From: Acidobacteriota bacterium
Lineage (GTDB): Bacteria; Acidobacteriota; Terriglobia; Bryobacterales; Bryobacteraceae
Direction of reading: 5' to 3'
Length of the DNA stretch: 64,000 bases
Assembly: GCA_029776225.1 (NCBI GenBank)
Contig: JAKOTR010000061.1
Coordinates: forward strand, 51,486-115,485
Below are positions 55,369 to 64,000 of the stretch, one piece after another; the first letter of the stretch is position 1; each line of letters begins with the position of its first letter. The position numbers were made by a program, and so were the translations under genes. The notes below the pieces were generated by a model, which saw only the letters and a list, made by a program, of their open reading frames with translations, made no database searches and had not been told where the DNA came from.

Positions 55369-55629
55369 GTGGCGCAACGCTGGGGCCGGGATCGTGTTGC
55401 AGCCGCCCGCAAGAAACTGGCCGCTCAGGATGTGGACATCCGAGAGGCCGAAGGCCGGATCTGGCTGGTCAGTTCCCTGAGTGAAGGCCTAGCATGGATT
55501 GATTTGGAAGAGAGAACGTTGCAGGCTTTCGGACAATCCCCTTTGGACCGCGCATGGAAACCGAGGTCCCCGGCTAGAACGGTTCCGGCGCCTGCCATTC
55601 CCTTTCCGTCCAACTGGTTCGGTGCTTGA
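55369..55629 (+). CDS. Doubtful small ORF between the divergent receptors
   Basis: An 86-residue frame from GTG 55369 (VAQRWGRDRVAAARKKLAAQ, IREAEGRIWLVSSLSEGLAW). It is charged at the start and Pro-rich at the end. I see no family, no convincing SD and no signal peptide. It may be a chance frame or a degraded protein. Confidence 0.3.
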   Translation: MAQRWGRDRVAAARKKLAAQDVDIREAEGRIWLVSSLSEGLAWIDLEERTLQAFGQSPLDRAWKPRSPARTVPAPAIPFPSNWFGA

Positions 55630-55754
55630 GCCGGCCAGGGGCGCGCCGAGTGTCCCGTCCGGACACAGATTTCAAAGCTGGTCAGACCTCTGGGACCCAA
55701 AGCCTGTAAAGCAAAGCAAGTAAAGATAAAACAGATAATCGGATCTTTTTTTCC

Positions 55755-55783
55755 TTTACACCACTTTCCGGTTGTGGTATATT
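55755..55783 (+). promoter_or_regulatory. Promoter of the TonB receptor at 55883
   Basis: A -35 TTTACA at 55755-55760 and a -10 TATATT at 55778-55783 are exactly 17 bases apart. This predicts a leader of about 90 bases before the SD AGGAGGT. The rest of 55252-55882 holds no confident gene; a TATAAT on the minus strand at 55298-55303 may serve the opposite receptor. Confidence 0.65.
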
Positions 55784-55882
55784 GCCTCGCGTTGGTTGCA
55801 GTCCTTGTCTGCACGAGGACGTTGGCTAGGGAGGTCTCATAACTCACAACGGGTCCTGGGCAATCCAGGGCCAGGAGGTGTA

Positions 55883-58800
55883 ATGGTAAACTCTCGACTA
55901 CTTCTATGTGTCTCTATTTCACTGTTATTGGCTCTTCCGACCTGGGCGCAGCTCGACACCGGAAACATAACAGGACGAGTAACCGACTCAACGGGGGCCG
56001 TAGTGCCCGGCGCACAGGTTACGGTCACTCAACTGGATACGAATTTCCAAAGCGTAACGGAGACTAACGCAGAAGGGATCTATCGTGTGCGATCCCTGCG
56101 ACCCGGAGCATACAGAATCACAATCACGGCGCATGGCTTCAAGAATTTCGTGCGCGAGAACATCGTGCTGAGGACCGGCGACACCATGGCTGTGAATGCC
56201 ATTCTGGAAGTCGGCGCCGTAACGGAAACCATCGAAGTCTCGGCCGCCGCTCCGCTGCTGGAAACCGAAACGTCCGCGGGCGGCCAGGTAGTGCGGGGCG
56301 ATTATCAGTACCAACTGCCGCTTTACCAACGCAACGTCAAATCCATCATGTATCTGGTCCCTGGAATGACCATGAATGGATTTGGCTACGGCGGCCAGAT
56401 GAACAACTTCCACATTAACGGCCTGCGCAGCGGATACATCGGCTATTTTGAAGACGGCACGTTCGCAATGGGCACGGACAACAACGGCCTGACGTCGGAC
56501 ACGATTCTCAATTCTGTGGAAGAAGTGAAGGTTCTGACCTCGTCGCTTCCTGCCGAGTACGGCCACTCGGCCGGCGGCGCCATCACGGTTGTGAAGAAGA
56601 CCGGCACAAACGATTTTCACGGCATGGCGTCGATGTACGGACGGACGCGGAGAATGCAGCACCGCAAGTTCTTCGATAAGGAAACGCCTACGCAGCGCGG
56701 CGACATGATCATCTTTGCCCAGCCCGACGCGAACCTGAGCGGGCCGGTGTATATCCCGAAAATCTATGATGGGCGGAATCGCACGTTTTTTATGGTGAGC
56801 TGGCAGAACCTGATCGACAAGCAGGCCAAGCAGAACCAGTACACGGTGCCCACCGAGGAAATGAAGCAGGGCGACTTCAGATTCGGAGGGATCGGCCAGC
56901 CGATTTACGATCCACGTACGACCCGGCAGCTTCCGGACGGCACCTGGACCCGGGATCCCTTCCCCGATAACATCATCCCGAAGTCGCAGTTTGATCCGGT
57001 AGCAGCCAAGATTCTGAGCTTTGATCCCTTTACGCATCCGAACCAGCCCGGCAGCTTGTCCACCACCGGTCCGGTAAACAATCTGAGGCTTGCCCCTATC
57101 GGGCAATCCATTTGGCCGAACTGGTCTGTCCGGGTGGACCAGCAGTTCCATCCGAATCTCAAGTCTTATTTCAGCTACACATGGAACGAGCGCGTATCAT
57201 TTGATAAGCCGACGAGGATTCAGTATCTGCCCTTCAGTTCCTCGGAAGCCCGGAACCCCATCCACCAGCATACCTACTCGGTGGGAACAACATGGGTAAT
57301 CTCTCCCACTCTGGTGAGCGAGACACGCGCCGGATATTACCGCCGTAGACAGGGCAACGAGGTGCCCACCTACATGCAAGACATGGCCGGCCTGATCGGG
57401 CTTCCCAACGTGGGACCGGAAACGTTCCCCCGCGGCTTTTACGGAGGACTTGGGCAGGGGCGGCCCGACGTCAACGTGAATGAGACGCTGTCGTTCAAAG
57501 AGGACATGTCGAAAGTGAGGGGAACCCACGCGTTCAAGTGGGGATACGAGCTGATGCGGTACAGAATCAACTCGTACAGCATCGGGGATCCGAGCGGGAA
57601 CTTCTCGTTTACCAGCACCGCCGGACTGCGGCCGAACGGCACCAACCTGCCCAACACCGGCAACGACTTTGCGAGTTTTCTGGTCGGGTCGATCAGCTCG
57701 GTCACTTTTACCCAGACCCTGAACTCGAACCTTCCGCGTTCCTGGCAACACAGCTTCTACTTCCAGGACGACTGGAAAATCCACCCGACCCTGACTCTGA
57801 ACCTCGGTCTGCGGTACAGTGTGGAGACCCCGCCGACGCAGAAGTACGGGTTCATCAGCATTTGGGACCCGAACGCTATCGACGACAGCCAGTACACGGG
57901 GTGGAGCTGCCCGCCGGAAGGCTGCCGCGGAGCCTGGACGCACCCCAAGGGCGCCAAGCCGTACAACACGGACTGGAACAACTACCAGCCGCGAATCGGA
58001 CTTGCGTGGCATCCGTACCAGAAGTTCGTCGTGCGGAGTGGTTTTGCGCTCTCGCACGTGGATATGAAACTGGGGTTCCTGTACACGGATGAGTTGATGT
58101 CCCGCTCCGTCACCCAGTCCCGGCCGACGGGCGATCCGCGGCCGTTGTTCCAGTTGAAGGAAGGACCCGCTCCGGTGGTCTATCCGGCTCTCCGGCCGGA
58201 CGGTTCTGTGCCGTACGTGGGCAACCCGGGAAGCCACAGCGCCAACATCGTGGACCGGAACCTTCAGGCTGCCTACACAATGACCTGGAACTTCGGCATT
58301 CAGTACGAGGTGAGCAGGGATTACCTCCTGGAGGTGCAATACAACGGCAGCAGGCAAGTGGGTAACAGCGGCAGCCTGCAGTTGAACACCCTGCCCTGGG
58401 GCTACCTGGCCGACGATCCCGTTGCCCGGGAGGCCTGGATTCCCGTTGCGCAGTATTCGCGGCCCTTCCCGAACTGGGGCAACGTCTACTACCAGGGGAA
58501 TTATGGGCAACTGAGCCACCATTCCGGCACGGTGAAGATCGAAAAGCGCTTCTCAAAGGGCCTGAACTTCCTGGCCTTCTACACGTTCGGCAAAACGATC
58601 GACGAAAACGTTTCCAACATGTATCTGGAGCGCAAGCTGAACAGAGGACGCGCCGATTGGGACCAGACACACAGGTTCTCCGGCAGCATGACCTATGAAA
58701 TCCCGATAGGCAAAGGCCGCAGGTTCCTGAACCGCGGTGGATGGTTGAACACGCTGATCGGCGGTTTCGATTTCGTGTGGACCTACTCCATCTACAGCGG

Positions 58801-59296
58801 CGAGCCGCTCGGAATCGGCATCAGCGGTACGGATACCAGGAACTATCCGAGCTGGATGCCTAATACCGGCAGCGTGATCCTGCTTCAGAGACCCAAGCTC
58901 CGTGATAACTGGCAGGATCTGGGCGGGGATCGCTGGGACCAGGCGAAGCAGAACTCTACGATCGCCTGCGGGCCCGCCACAGCCCTGGGGAACGACTGCA
59001 TCACCTATGCACCCTCGTATGAGCGCGGCAATGCCGGCCGCAATGTTTGGAACCGGCAGCGCGTGATTGCCGCAAATATGGCGGCGTCGAAGGAAGTTCC
59101 AATCAATGAGCGGGTGAGGTTCCAGTTCCGAATGGATTTCCAGAACCCGTTCAAGTGGTACAACTGGGCGGCGCCGAATACAACGCTCGACCTCAAGAAC
59201 CCGCAATTCTTCGGCAAAGTGCCCGCGGACGAAGCCAGGAGCGCGCACTATGGCGGCCAACCGCTGATTAACATCTCCCTGGCGTTGAAGTGGTAG
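55883..59296 (+). CDS. TonB-dependent receptor with N-terminal CarboxypepD_reg domain (Oar-like), second copy
   Basis: A 1137-residue paralogue of the receptor at 51709-55251. Signal peptide (RLLLCVSISLLLALPTWAQ), regulatory domain (GRVTDSTGAVVPGAQVTVTQ), plug (VEEVKVLTSSLPAEYGHSAGG) and barrel to the end ISLALKW. The two proteins share the layout but differ widely in barrel loops, so they probably serve different substrates. ATG 55883 has an ideal AGGAGGT SD; the open frame starts earlier without support. Confidence 0.93.
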   Translation: MVNSRLLLCVSISLLLALPTWAQLDTGNITGRVTDSTGAVVPGAQVTVTQLDTNFQSVTETNAEGIYRVRSLRPGAYRITITAHGFKNFVRENIVLRTGDTMAVNAILEVGAVTETIEVSAAAPLLETETSAGGQVVRGDYQYQLPLYQRNVKSIMYLVPGMTMNGFGYGGQMNNFHINGLRSGYIGYFEDGTFAMGTDNNGLTSDTILNSVEEVKVLTSSLPAEYGHSAGGAITVVKKTGTNDFHGMASMYGRTRRMQHRKFFDKETPTQRGDMIIFAQPDANLSGPVYIPKIYDGRNRTFFMVSWQNLIDKQAKQNQYTVPTEEMKQGDFRFGGIGQPIYDPRTTRQLPDGTWTRDPFPDNIIPKSQFDPVAAKILSFDPFTHPNQPGSLSTTGPVNNLRLAPIGQSIWPNWSVRVDQQFHPNLKSYFSYTWNERVSFDKPTRIQYLPFSSSEARNPIHQHTYSVGTTWVISPTLVSETRAGYYRRRQGNEVPTYMQDMAGLIGLPNVGPETFPRGFYGGLGQGRPDVNVNETLSFKEDMSKVRGTHAFKWGYELMRYRINSYSIGDPSGNFSFTSTAGLRPNGTNLPNTGNDFASFLVGSISSVTFTQTLNSNLPRSWQHSFYFQDDWKIHPTLTLNLGLRYSVETPPTQKYGFISIWDPNAIDDSQYTGWSCPPEGCRGAWTHPKGAKPYNTDWNNYQPRIGLAWHPYQKFVVRSGFALSHVDMKLGFLYTDELMSRSVTQSRPTGDPRPLFQLKEGPAPVVYPALRPDGSVPYVGNPGSHSANIVDRNLQAAYTMTWNFGIQYEVSRDYLLEVQYNGSRQVGNSGSLQLNTLPWGYLADDPVAREAWIPVAQYSRPFPNWGNVYYQGNYGQLSHHSGTVKIEKRFSKGLNFLAFYTFGKTIDENVSNMYLERKLNRGRADWDQTHRFSGSMTYEIPIGKGRRFLNRGGWLNTLIGGFDFVWTYSIYSGEPLGIGISGTDTRNYPSWMPNTGSVILLQRPKLRDNWQDLGGDRWDQAKQNSTIACGPATALGNDCITYAPSYERGNAGRNVWNRQRVIAANMAASKEVPINERVRFQFRMDFQNPFKWYNWAAPNTTLDLKNPQFFGKVPADEARSAHYGGQPLINISLALKW

Positions 59297-59313
59297 CACA
59301 AACGGGCGATTCC

Positions 59314-59343
59314 CGGCGGCCGGATACTTCCATCCGGCCGCCG
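59314..59343 (+). terminator. Terminator of the second receptor gene
   Basis: A 12-bp perfect stem CGGCGGCCGGAT / ATCCGGCCGCCG with a six-base loop ACTTCC, 18 bases after the stop. It is followed by CGTCCGTTTTC. Confidence 0.8.
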
Positions 59344-59848
59344 CGTCCGTTTTCAAACCCTCTACCGGCCCCAGACACCGGACCACGTAGGGAAGCAGGC
59401 CCCTGTTGCCACGAAAGGGCGGCCCGCCGCTGACGGATCCCTCCTCAACACCATCCACATACAGTACTTGCGACGATTCTCGGGTCTCCGCCACGTCATC
59501 GACTCGCTTGGAATGCCACAAGCTTTCGCGCGCACGCGCGCGTCGCCGCCCGTCCAGCATAGACCCGGTGACTCCCTGCATCAGGGGTGTTTCTTGAGAA
59601 CCGGTAAAGAGCCACTGCCCCATGGCTGAGGGATTCTCGTCGATGCCTGTCTCGAGTGTGCGCGAATAACCCGGGTGCGTCAGGGGACAAGACCCGTCGC
59701 GACGAGAACCATGCTCAGGTGCGTAGCACGATTCTACTGTTTGTGCTACCATCGGAGCTTGCGAATTCCGGCACCGCGTATCCGATATGTCGGTATCCTC
59801 CACGAAACTGGCCGTGGACCTCGCAAATTCCAATCGGAAGGCACGACC
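59344..59848. other. 505-bp region without a confident gene
   Basis: Contains no convincing ORF on either strand. The minus strand holds a protein-like patch (SSQVLYVDGVEEGSVSGG) that vaguely resembles spermidine-synthase-like proteins, but it has no start or continuation. The right end must hold the promoter of the third receptor. No cobalamin riboswitch core is present. Confidence 0.5.
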
Positions 59849-61899
59849 ATGAATCCACGATTCATACGCATCTGCACACTGCTCCTAGCGGCACCCACTG
59901 CTGCGCTTTGGAGTCAGAGCGGCCAGCCCGCCGACAAGCGCTCGCCAGATGCCGAGGCGCCACTCCCGAGGTACGTGATTATGTGGTGACGGACACGAAA
60001 ATTCCACAGCAGCAGAAGTATGTAACACAGAAAGTGATCGTCCTGGACGGTGCAGGCTTCGGCTCCTTGGTCACAACGAACCGGAACATTGCCGAGTTGC
60101 TCCAATATCAGCCAGGCGTGGCGGCTACGGTGCTTTCCCGCAATGATGCCAATTGGGGTTCCTACGGTGGACTCGGCCCGAAATACAACAGCTATCTTCT
60201 GGACGGACTGCCGGTGGACGGCTTCGTCGACACCATGAGCCTAGATCCGTGGGCCTTTCAACGCATCGAGACTCATCAAGGGCCGGCATCCGTGCTTTAT
60301 TCGAACTACCTGAGCATGGATTTTGCGGGGGTACAGGCTCCTCTCGCTGGCATCACGAACCTCGTACTCAAGGACCGGATTGATCAGCCGGTGACCCATG
60401 TGATTGTCGGTGGAGGTTCGTGGAATACGCTCAATACGCGGTTCTATCACCAGGACCACAAGGGGCGATTGCACTACTTCTTCGGAGCGAATTACGAGCA
60501 GTCCGATTATACCAACTACGGGACGACCGACTCCTGGCTGAACATCCTGGAGAACCCTTCCTACAAGAAGACAAAACTGTATGGGAAGGCGACCTATTTC
60601 TTAGGCGGGGACGGGCACAAAATCTCCCTCTTCGCTCAGCACACGATTCACGACGGTTTCGCCGGCCGGCAGAACCGCGATTTCAATCATGGCTACGACA
60701 CGATCAATGCAGTCTACAGCAATGAAGTGAACGAAGTTCTCACCGTTCAGTTGAAAACAGGCTTCCGGAACTACGACCGGCGCTGGGGTGAAGACAATTA
60801 CCCCGCTAGCCTTGAGTTGCGGCAACACGAAGGAGTGCAACAGAAGATTTTCCCCACGGATTTGACATTCAATTTTAGGCACTCCACGAACAGCGTATTG
60901 ACTGTAGGGGCGGATTCGCAATACGCCATGTACAGCACGTACGCGGAGGCGGCGGGGCCCCGGTCCATGGGCAACGACGCTACCGCGCTCAGCGGCGGTA
61001 TGTTCGTCCAGGAGAAGTATGTCTCCGGCAATTGGGTCCTGCGCGTAGGCGGCAGATTCACCCGGACGAGCAATTCCTATAAGCTGATTGGCGGTGTCCT
61101 GCCCGGTTTACGCCAGCAGGCGTGGAACAAGGTGTTATGGAGCGGGGGCGCCCGTTACAACGTCTCACCCCGGTTTGCAGTGTACTCAAACGTGGGCACC
61201 AGCTTCATTCCGCCCGCCGCGAAATCCGTTGCCGGTACGCTGGCCGTAACCGACCGCGGTGTACAGGGACGCCACGGGCAGTTGCCGAACCCAGCGCTGC
61301 GGCCTGAAAGCGGCATAGGCAGCGACTTTGGCGCGGACGCTCACTTCCCGAACGGTGCGGTACTTGGAGTCAGGGTGTTCTACAACAGGATCAACGATGC
61401 GATCGTAGACAACGTTGTCAGCACCACGCCCTCGCAGGCCATTTCGGTCAACGCCGGCAGAGCTCACTCCTATGGGTTCGAGATCCCTTACGAACAGGAC
61501 CTCACTGACCGCCTTCACGTGTTCGCGAACTTCACCCGCACGGCGACCAGTATCAAGAACCCAATCGACCGGGACCAGGACGGCGCGGCAATTACCTTCG
61601 TGCCGAACTATGTAGCCAATGCGGGGCTGCAGATGCGGCTTCCGCGTGGGGTCACACTCATTCCGGCGCTCCACGCCGTTGGAACGTATTTCGATAGCAC
61701 TTCAATCAGCGGGCGCCGCCAGTTTGGGCCGTATCAGACTCTGAACGTGCGCCTGGAGAAGACGATCGCCAGCGCGGATGACCATACGGTCGTCCTGTTT
61801 ACGGATTTCAACAATGTGACAAACCGGAAGTACGAGATGCCGTGGCAGTTTCGCGACCCCGGGTTCAACGTCTTTGGCGGATTGGATTTCCGATTCTAA
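59849..61899 (+). pseudogene. TonB-dependent receptor, signal peptide out of frame with barrel
   Basis: ATG 59849 (SD GGAAGG seven bases upstream) encodes a good signal peptide (IRICTLLLAAPTAALWSQ) but this frame stops at 59989. The receptor proper continues from about 59965 in another frame (ATPEVRDYVVTDTKI onward). It has a plug (NIAELLQYQPGVAATVLSRN, YLLDGLPVDGFVDTMSL) and a barrel ending GGLDFRF*, about 650 residues in all. It lacks the CarboxypepD_reg domain of the two receptors on the left and looks like a siderophore/cobalamin-type receptor. A one-base indel in the linker would restore it, so it is either recently broken or an assembly error. Its stop overlaps the next gene by one base. 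Confidence 0.75.
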
Positions 61900-62504
61900 T
61901 GCAACTCCACGAATTGAAAGCGGTGGTGGTTCTTTGGGCTCTGATTGTCCTCTTTGGATGCAAGGGATCGCAGCCGGCGGCTCCAAAGCCAGCGGCCGTT
62001 TCGCTCGAGGTGTTCGCGGTCAGCCCCGCGCCGGACGGAAAAGTGATCCGATACGTACGACGGACCGCGGACCTTTCAAACGGCGCAAACGATCCGGATT
62101 CCATCGCGCATGAACTGGTCAGGGGAATCGCTGCACCCGCTATTCTGCATTCCACCAGTTGGCGATGGGAGAAGAACGGAACGATTGTCCTGACCTATCT
62201 GGCTTATTGCGAGGACGGGCAGTTTTGGGTAGCCGAGCCGGCCCGGTTGCCTTTGGGCCGCCTTGCGCCGCCTCCCGCTACCGACCCTCAACGTCCGCGT
62301 CCTTCCGAGATCCGCGAAGAAGATGTGCTCGCACACGGTCTGCGGCACCTCAGCTTTCTCGTCCGGTACGCGCGTGATGGACGCTTGACTGCTGCGCTGT
62401 CGCCCCAAAGTCTGAGTTTCTTCGCCGCGATGTGCGGGCAACTTGCCGGCCGGCTTGACGCTGCCCGAGAATTTGAGGAATGCGCCGCGGTTCAAGCACG
62501 TTAA
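61899..62504 (+). CDS. Hypothetical lipoprotein coupled to the third receptor
   Basis: A 201-residue protein. The signal sequence has the lipobox LFGC at residues of about 17-20, so it is probably a lipoprotein. The mature part has no recognisable domain; it holds ILHSTSWRWEKNGTIVLTYL and a Cys-containing end. The TAATG overlap with the receptor stop shows translational coupling, which suggests a surface or periplasmic partner that captures the receptor's ligand. That role is an inference. Confidence 0.75.
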   Translation: MQLHELKAVVVLWALIVLFGCKGSQPAAPKPAAVSLEVFAVSPAPDGKVIRYVRRTADLSNGANDPDSIAHELVRGIAAPAILHSTSWRWEKNGTIVLTYLAYCEDGQFWVAEPARLPLGRLAPPPATDPQRPRPSEIREEDVLAHGLRHLSFLVRYARDGRLTAALSPQSLSFFAAMCGQLAGRLDAAREFEECAAVQAR

Positions 62505-62700
62505 GCGCGAAACCCGATTGCGCCCGAACGTACTGGCGATCGCCTGCATTCGCCAACTCGCCGGCCAGTAGGCCCGTCGGGTTGATCTGCGAGCGACCGG
62601 CGTAAACTAGCCGTACCAACTGCCAACGATCATTTTTCGCACGGTGAAGGCTTTTCAGCGGTGCGGGGAAGGGATGTCGAAATTGCAAAGAAAGGATTAA

Positions 62701-62730
62701 TGGTCGGGCCGCCGGGATTTGAACCCGGAT
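62701..62730 (-). other. tRNA 3'-end-like segment, likely prophage attachment site
   Basis: On the minus strand the sequence holds a perfect T-arm (CCGGG-TTCAAAT-CCCGG) and then CGGCCCG-A-CCA, a tRNA acceptor 3' half ending in CCA. The matching 5' half (CGGGCCG with D and anticodon arms) is absent, so it is not a complete tRNA. Such a 3' fragment is the usual duplicated att core at the far end of an element integrated in a tRNA gene. It faces left, with phage genes on its right. Confidence 0.65.
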
Positions 62731-62737
62731 CGGCCCA

Positions 62738-63112
62738 TTATGGCCCGTGCGGTCCTGTGCTAAGTAGTCGCGTTTTCAAAGGCTTGCCAGAACCGCCGTG
62801 ATAGGCTGTATCAACGTGTCCTGCTGTGGTGGCACAAAGATGGCACAAAACGGGCGCCCTTGGATCGCCCGGTTCGTTTGATCGGAGCACCATTTCATAC
62901 AGTCGCTGGCAGGACCGCAGGCAGGATTCCGAAGCCCGGTCAATTCGCGCTTCCTTCCGCCACTCGCCAATGCGCTCGCGGGTCACGGGCGTACCCTGAA
63001 CAGCCCGTAGGTGGTCCTTCAGGCGGTTACACTGCGCGATTCGTTCATCAAGCTGGGTGAGCAACTCACGTTCGATTTCGTCCAGCATCGGGACGGAAAA
63101 CTCTTCAATCAT
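62738..63112 (-). CDS. Hypothetical phage-linked protein
   Basis: A 124-residue protein beginning MIEEFSVPMLDEIERELLTQ, with a helical, charged N-terminal two thirds. The C-terminal end is Gly/His-rich and may be non-native. The SD AGGAGG is four bases before the ATG and lies right after the terminase stop, so the two are co-translated. The family is unknown. Its last codons lie close to the attachment-site segment. Confidence 0.65.
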   Translation of the reverse strand: MIEEFSVPMLDEIERELLTQLDERIAQCNRLKDHLRAVQGTPVTRERIGEWRKEARIDRASESCLRSCQRLYEMVLRSNEPGDPRAPVLCHLCATTAGHVDTAYHGGSGKPLKTRLLSTGPHGP

Positions 63113-63120
63113 CGTGCCTC

Positions 63121-64000
63121 CTATCGAGATACAAACTTGCTTCGGTAGACCTGGTACGCCGCCGCCGGTTCCGGTCTGCCCGCGACCATGGCCTTCATTC
63201 GCGCCGCCTGGTCGGCCAGCTTGAAGCCGGACATGTACAAGGCGTGCAGCGCCGCCGTGGCATAGGCGCGGCAGTCCAGCGCCTCGTTGCGCACACCGTC
63301 GGGCTTCTGGAAGTACCGCTCGGCGCGTCCGTGAACCGTCCGCGTCTTGATGCGCTCACTCGTCAACATGTCGAACCAGTCGCGCTCGCGGTTGAGCGGA
63401 AAGTGGCAGAACCCCGGCCCGGGCAGGTTGACGCGGAGCTTGGAGTACACCCGCTCTTTCGCCGTGTCACTGCCGATCACAAAGAACTCGCCTTTGTGGA
63501 CGCCCTTTGACGCGCGCCGCGGCCAGATGGGCTTGCCGAATCCGGACGCGCCCTTGATCGCGTATACCTTCCGGTTCAGGCGCGGCCGGCAGAACTCCAG
63601 GACCTGCGCCATCTCGAAGCCGGCGTCCACGCACACTGCGGTGATGGGCAGCTCGAGCCCGCTTTCGTGCTTCCACTGGCGTAACAGCAGCCGGTCCAGG
63701 TCGGACCAGACTTCCGGCTGCCCGGTGTCGCCGTACAGCACGAAGTAACCGACAGACCAGGATTCCTCGCCGTCGCCCCAGCCGACAATCTCAACTTCGA
63801 TGCGGTCCGCCTGCACGTCGGCGCCGGCGGTCAGCAGGCACACACCCATGGGAACTTCCGCGCCGAACGGCTCGCGGCGCGCGTACAGCGCGTCGGCATC
63901 CAGCGGCAGGGCCGCCTCGTCCTTCCAGCACTCGCCCCAGACGCAATTGACGAACACCTGAAGCGTCTCGCGGGTCTTGCGCGCCTCCAGGAATTCGGCG
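63121..64000 (-). CDS. Phage terminase large subunit (GpA family), partial
   Basis: At least 293 codons, open at the window's right edge, so the N-terminal ATPase part is missing. The visible C-terminal nuclease half is characteristic of lambda GpA-like terminases: AGADVQADRIEVEIVGWG, SVGYFVLYGDTGQPEVWSDL and CVDAGFEMAQVLEF (catalytic acids). Later KGASGFGKPIW and the end NEALDCRAYATAALHAL are typical. The protein packages phage DNA, so the region to the right is a prophage or a relic of one. An internal GTG at 63957 is not needed as start. Confidence 0.9.
   Translation of the reverse strand, partial: AEFLEARKTRETLQVFVNCVWGECWKDEAALPLDADALYARREPFGAEVPMGVCLLTAGADVQADRIEVEIVGWGDGEESWSVGYFVLYGDTGQPEVWSDLDRLLLRQWKHESGLELPITAVCVDAGFEMAQVLEFCRPRLNRKVYAIKGASGFGKPIWPRRASKGVHKGEFFVIGSDTAKERVYSKLRVNLPGPGFCHFPLNRERDWFDMLTSERIKTRTVHGRAERYFQKPDGVRNEALDCRAYATAALHALYMSGFKLADQAARMKAMVAGRPEPAAAYQVYRSKFVSR

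Noticed and set aside
55425..55847. 140-codon minus-strand frame between the two large receptors
   Set aside because: No family, no SD, and it overlaps the promoter of the right-hand receptor.
59400..59730. Spermidine-synthase-like gene remnant on the minus strand
   Set aside because: One protein-like patch (SSQVLYVDGVEEG) only; no start, no SAM motif and no continuation, so similarity could be chance.
59650..59848. Cobalamin riboswitch upstream of the third TonB receptor
   Set aside because: The conserved core (GCCACTG and neighbouring boxes) is absent.
62701..62790. Complete tRNA gene
   Set aside because: Only the T-arm and acceptor 3' strand are present. No complementary 5' acceptor strand or anticodon arm was found upstream on the minus strand.

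Overview
The window is GC-rich bacterial chromosome that reads as Acidobacteriota, probably a Bryobacterales/Solibacter-like lineage. This placement is an inference. It rests on two giant Oar-like TonB-dependent receptors with an N-terminal carboxypeptidase-regulatory (CarboxypepD_reg) domain, a fused E2-E1 2-oxoglutarate decarboxylase/dehydrogenase (Kgd type), a ThuA plus FG-GAP secreted protein, and a beta-propeller/haem-c/TPR protein. No rRNA or complete tRNA was found.

Layout. 1-6.95 kb: the 3' part of a secreted propeller/CxxCH/TPR protein (runs off the left edge), der, a leftward cluster (conserved unknown, DUF302 protein, NCS1-type permease), and a MidA-like methyltransferase. 6.97-7.17 kb: a compact leftward transcription unit for a 20-residue lysine-rich peptide with its own promoter, leader hairpin, SD and terminator. 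7.3-12.5 kb: an RlpA lipoprotein, a sigma-54 activator without a receiver domain, and kgd. 12.6-21.4 kb: metabolic genes (zinc alcohol dehydrogenase, zinc-ribbon protein, alpha-glucan phosphorylase, ferredoxin, AmrS-like radical SAM enzyme, SDR, speA). 21.4-31.7 kb: a long leftward run: quinol nitric oxide reductase, zwf, aldo/keto reductase, a GT-C-like membrane protein, a lipoprotein, a YceI protein and a ThuA/FG-GAP protein.

31.9-38.0 kb is a tight lysine/diaminopimelate operon (M20 desuccinylase, asd, lysC, dapB, dapA, dapD). It is preceded by a well-formed lysine riboswitch, so the operon is very probably under lysine feedback. 38.1-42.3 kb is an eroded accessory block: an McrB-like ATPase with an McrC-like partner broken at its 5' end, an outer-membrane-protein remnant, and an RlmA-type methyltransferase split by a frameshift. 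42.4-43.7 kb holds a small conserved-looking protein and a FIST sensor protein. 43.9-50.2 kb is a TetR / periplasmic adaptor / RND efflux operon whose last gene fuses the RND permease and the TolC-type outer membrane factor in one 1458-codon frame. 50.3-51.5 kb has a VanX-type dipeptidase, scraps of a propeller gene and of higB, and an intact higA. 51.7-62.5 kb holds three TonB-dependent receptors, the third with its signal peptide out of frame and a lipoprotein gene coupled to it. At 62.70 kb a tRNA 3'-end-like segment marks the likely left edge of a prophage whose terminase large subunit runs off the right edge.

Core metabolic genes of the first 38 kb show no frameshifts. The broken genes concentrate at 38-42, 51 and 60 kb, which suggests real decay in accessory DNA. 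Assembly indels cannot be excluded from the sequence alone.
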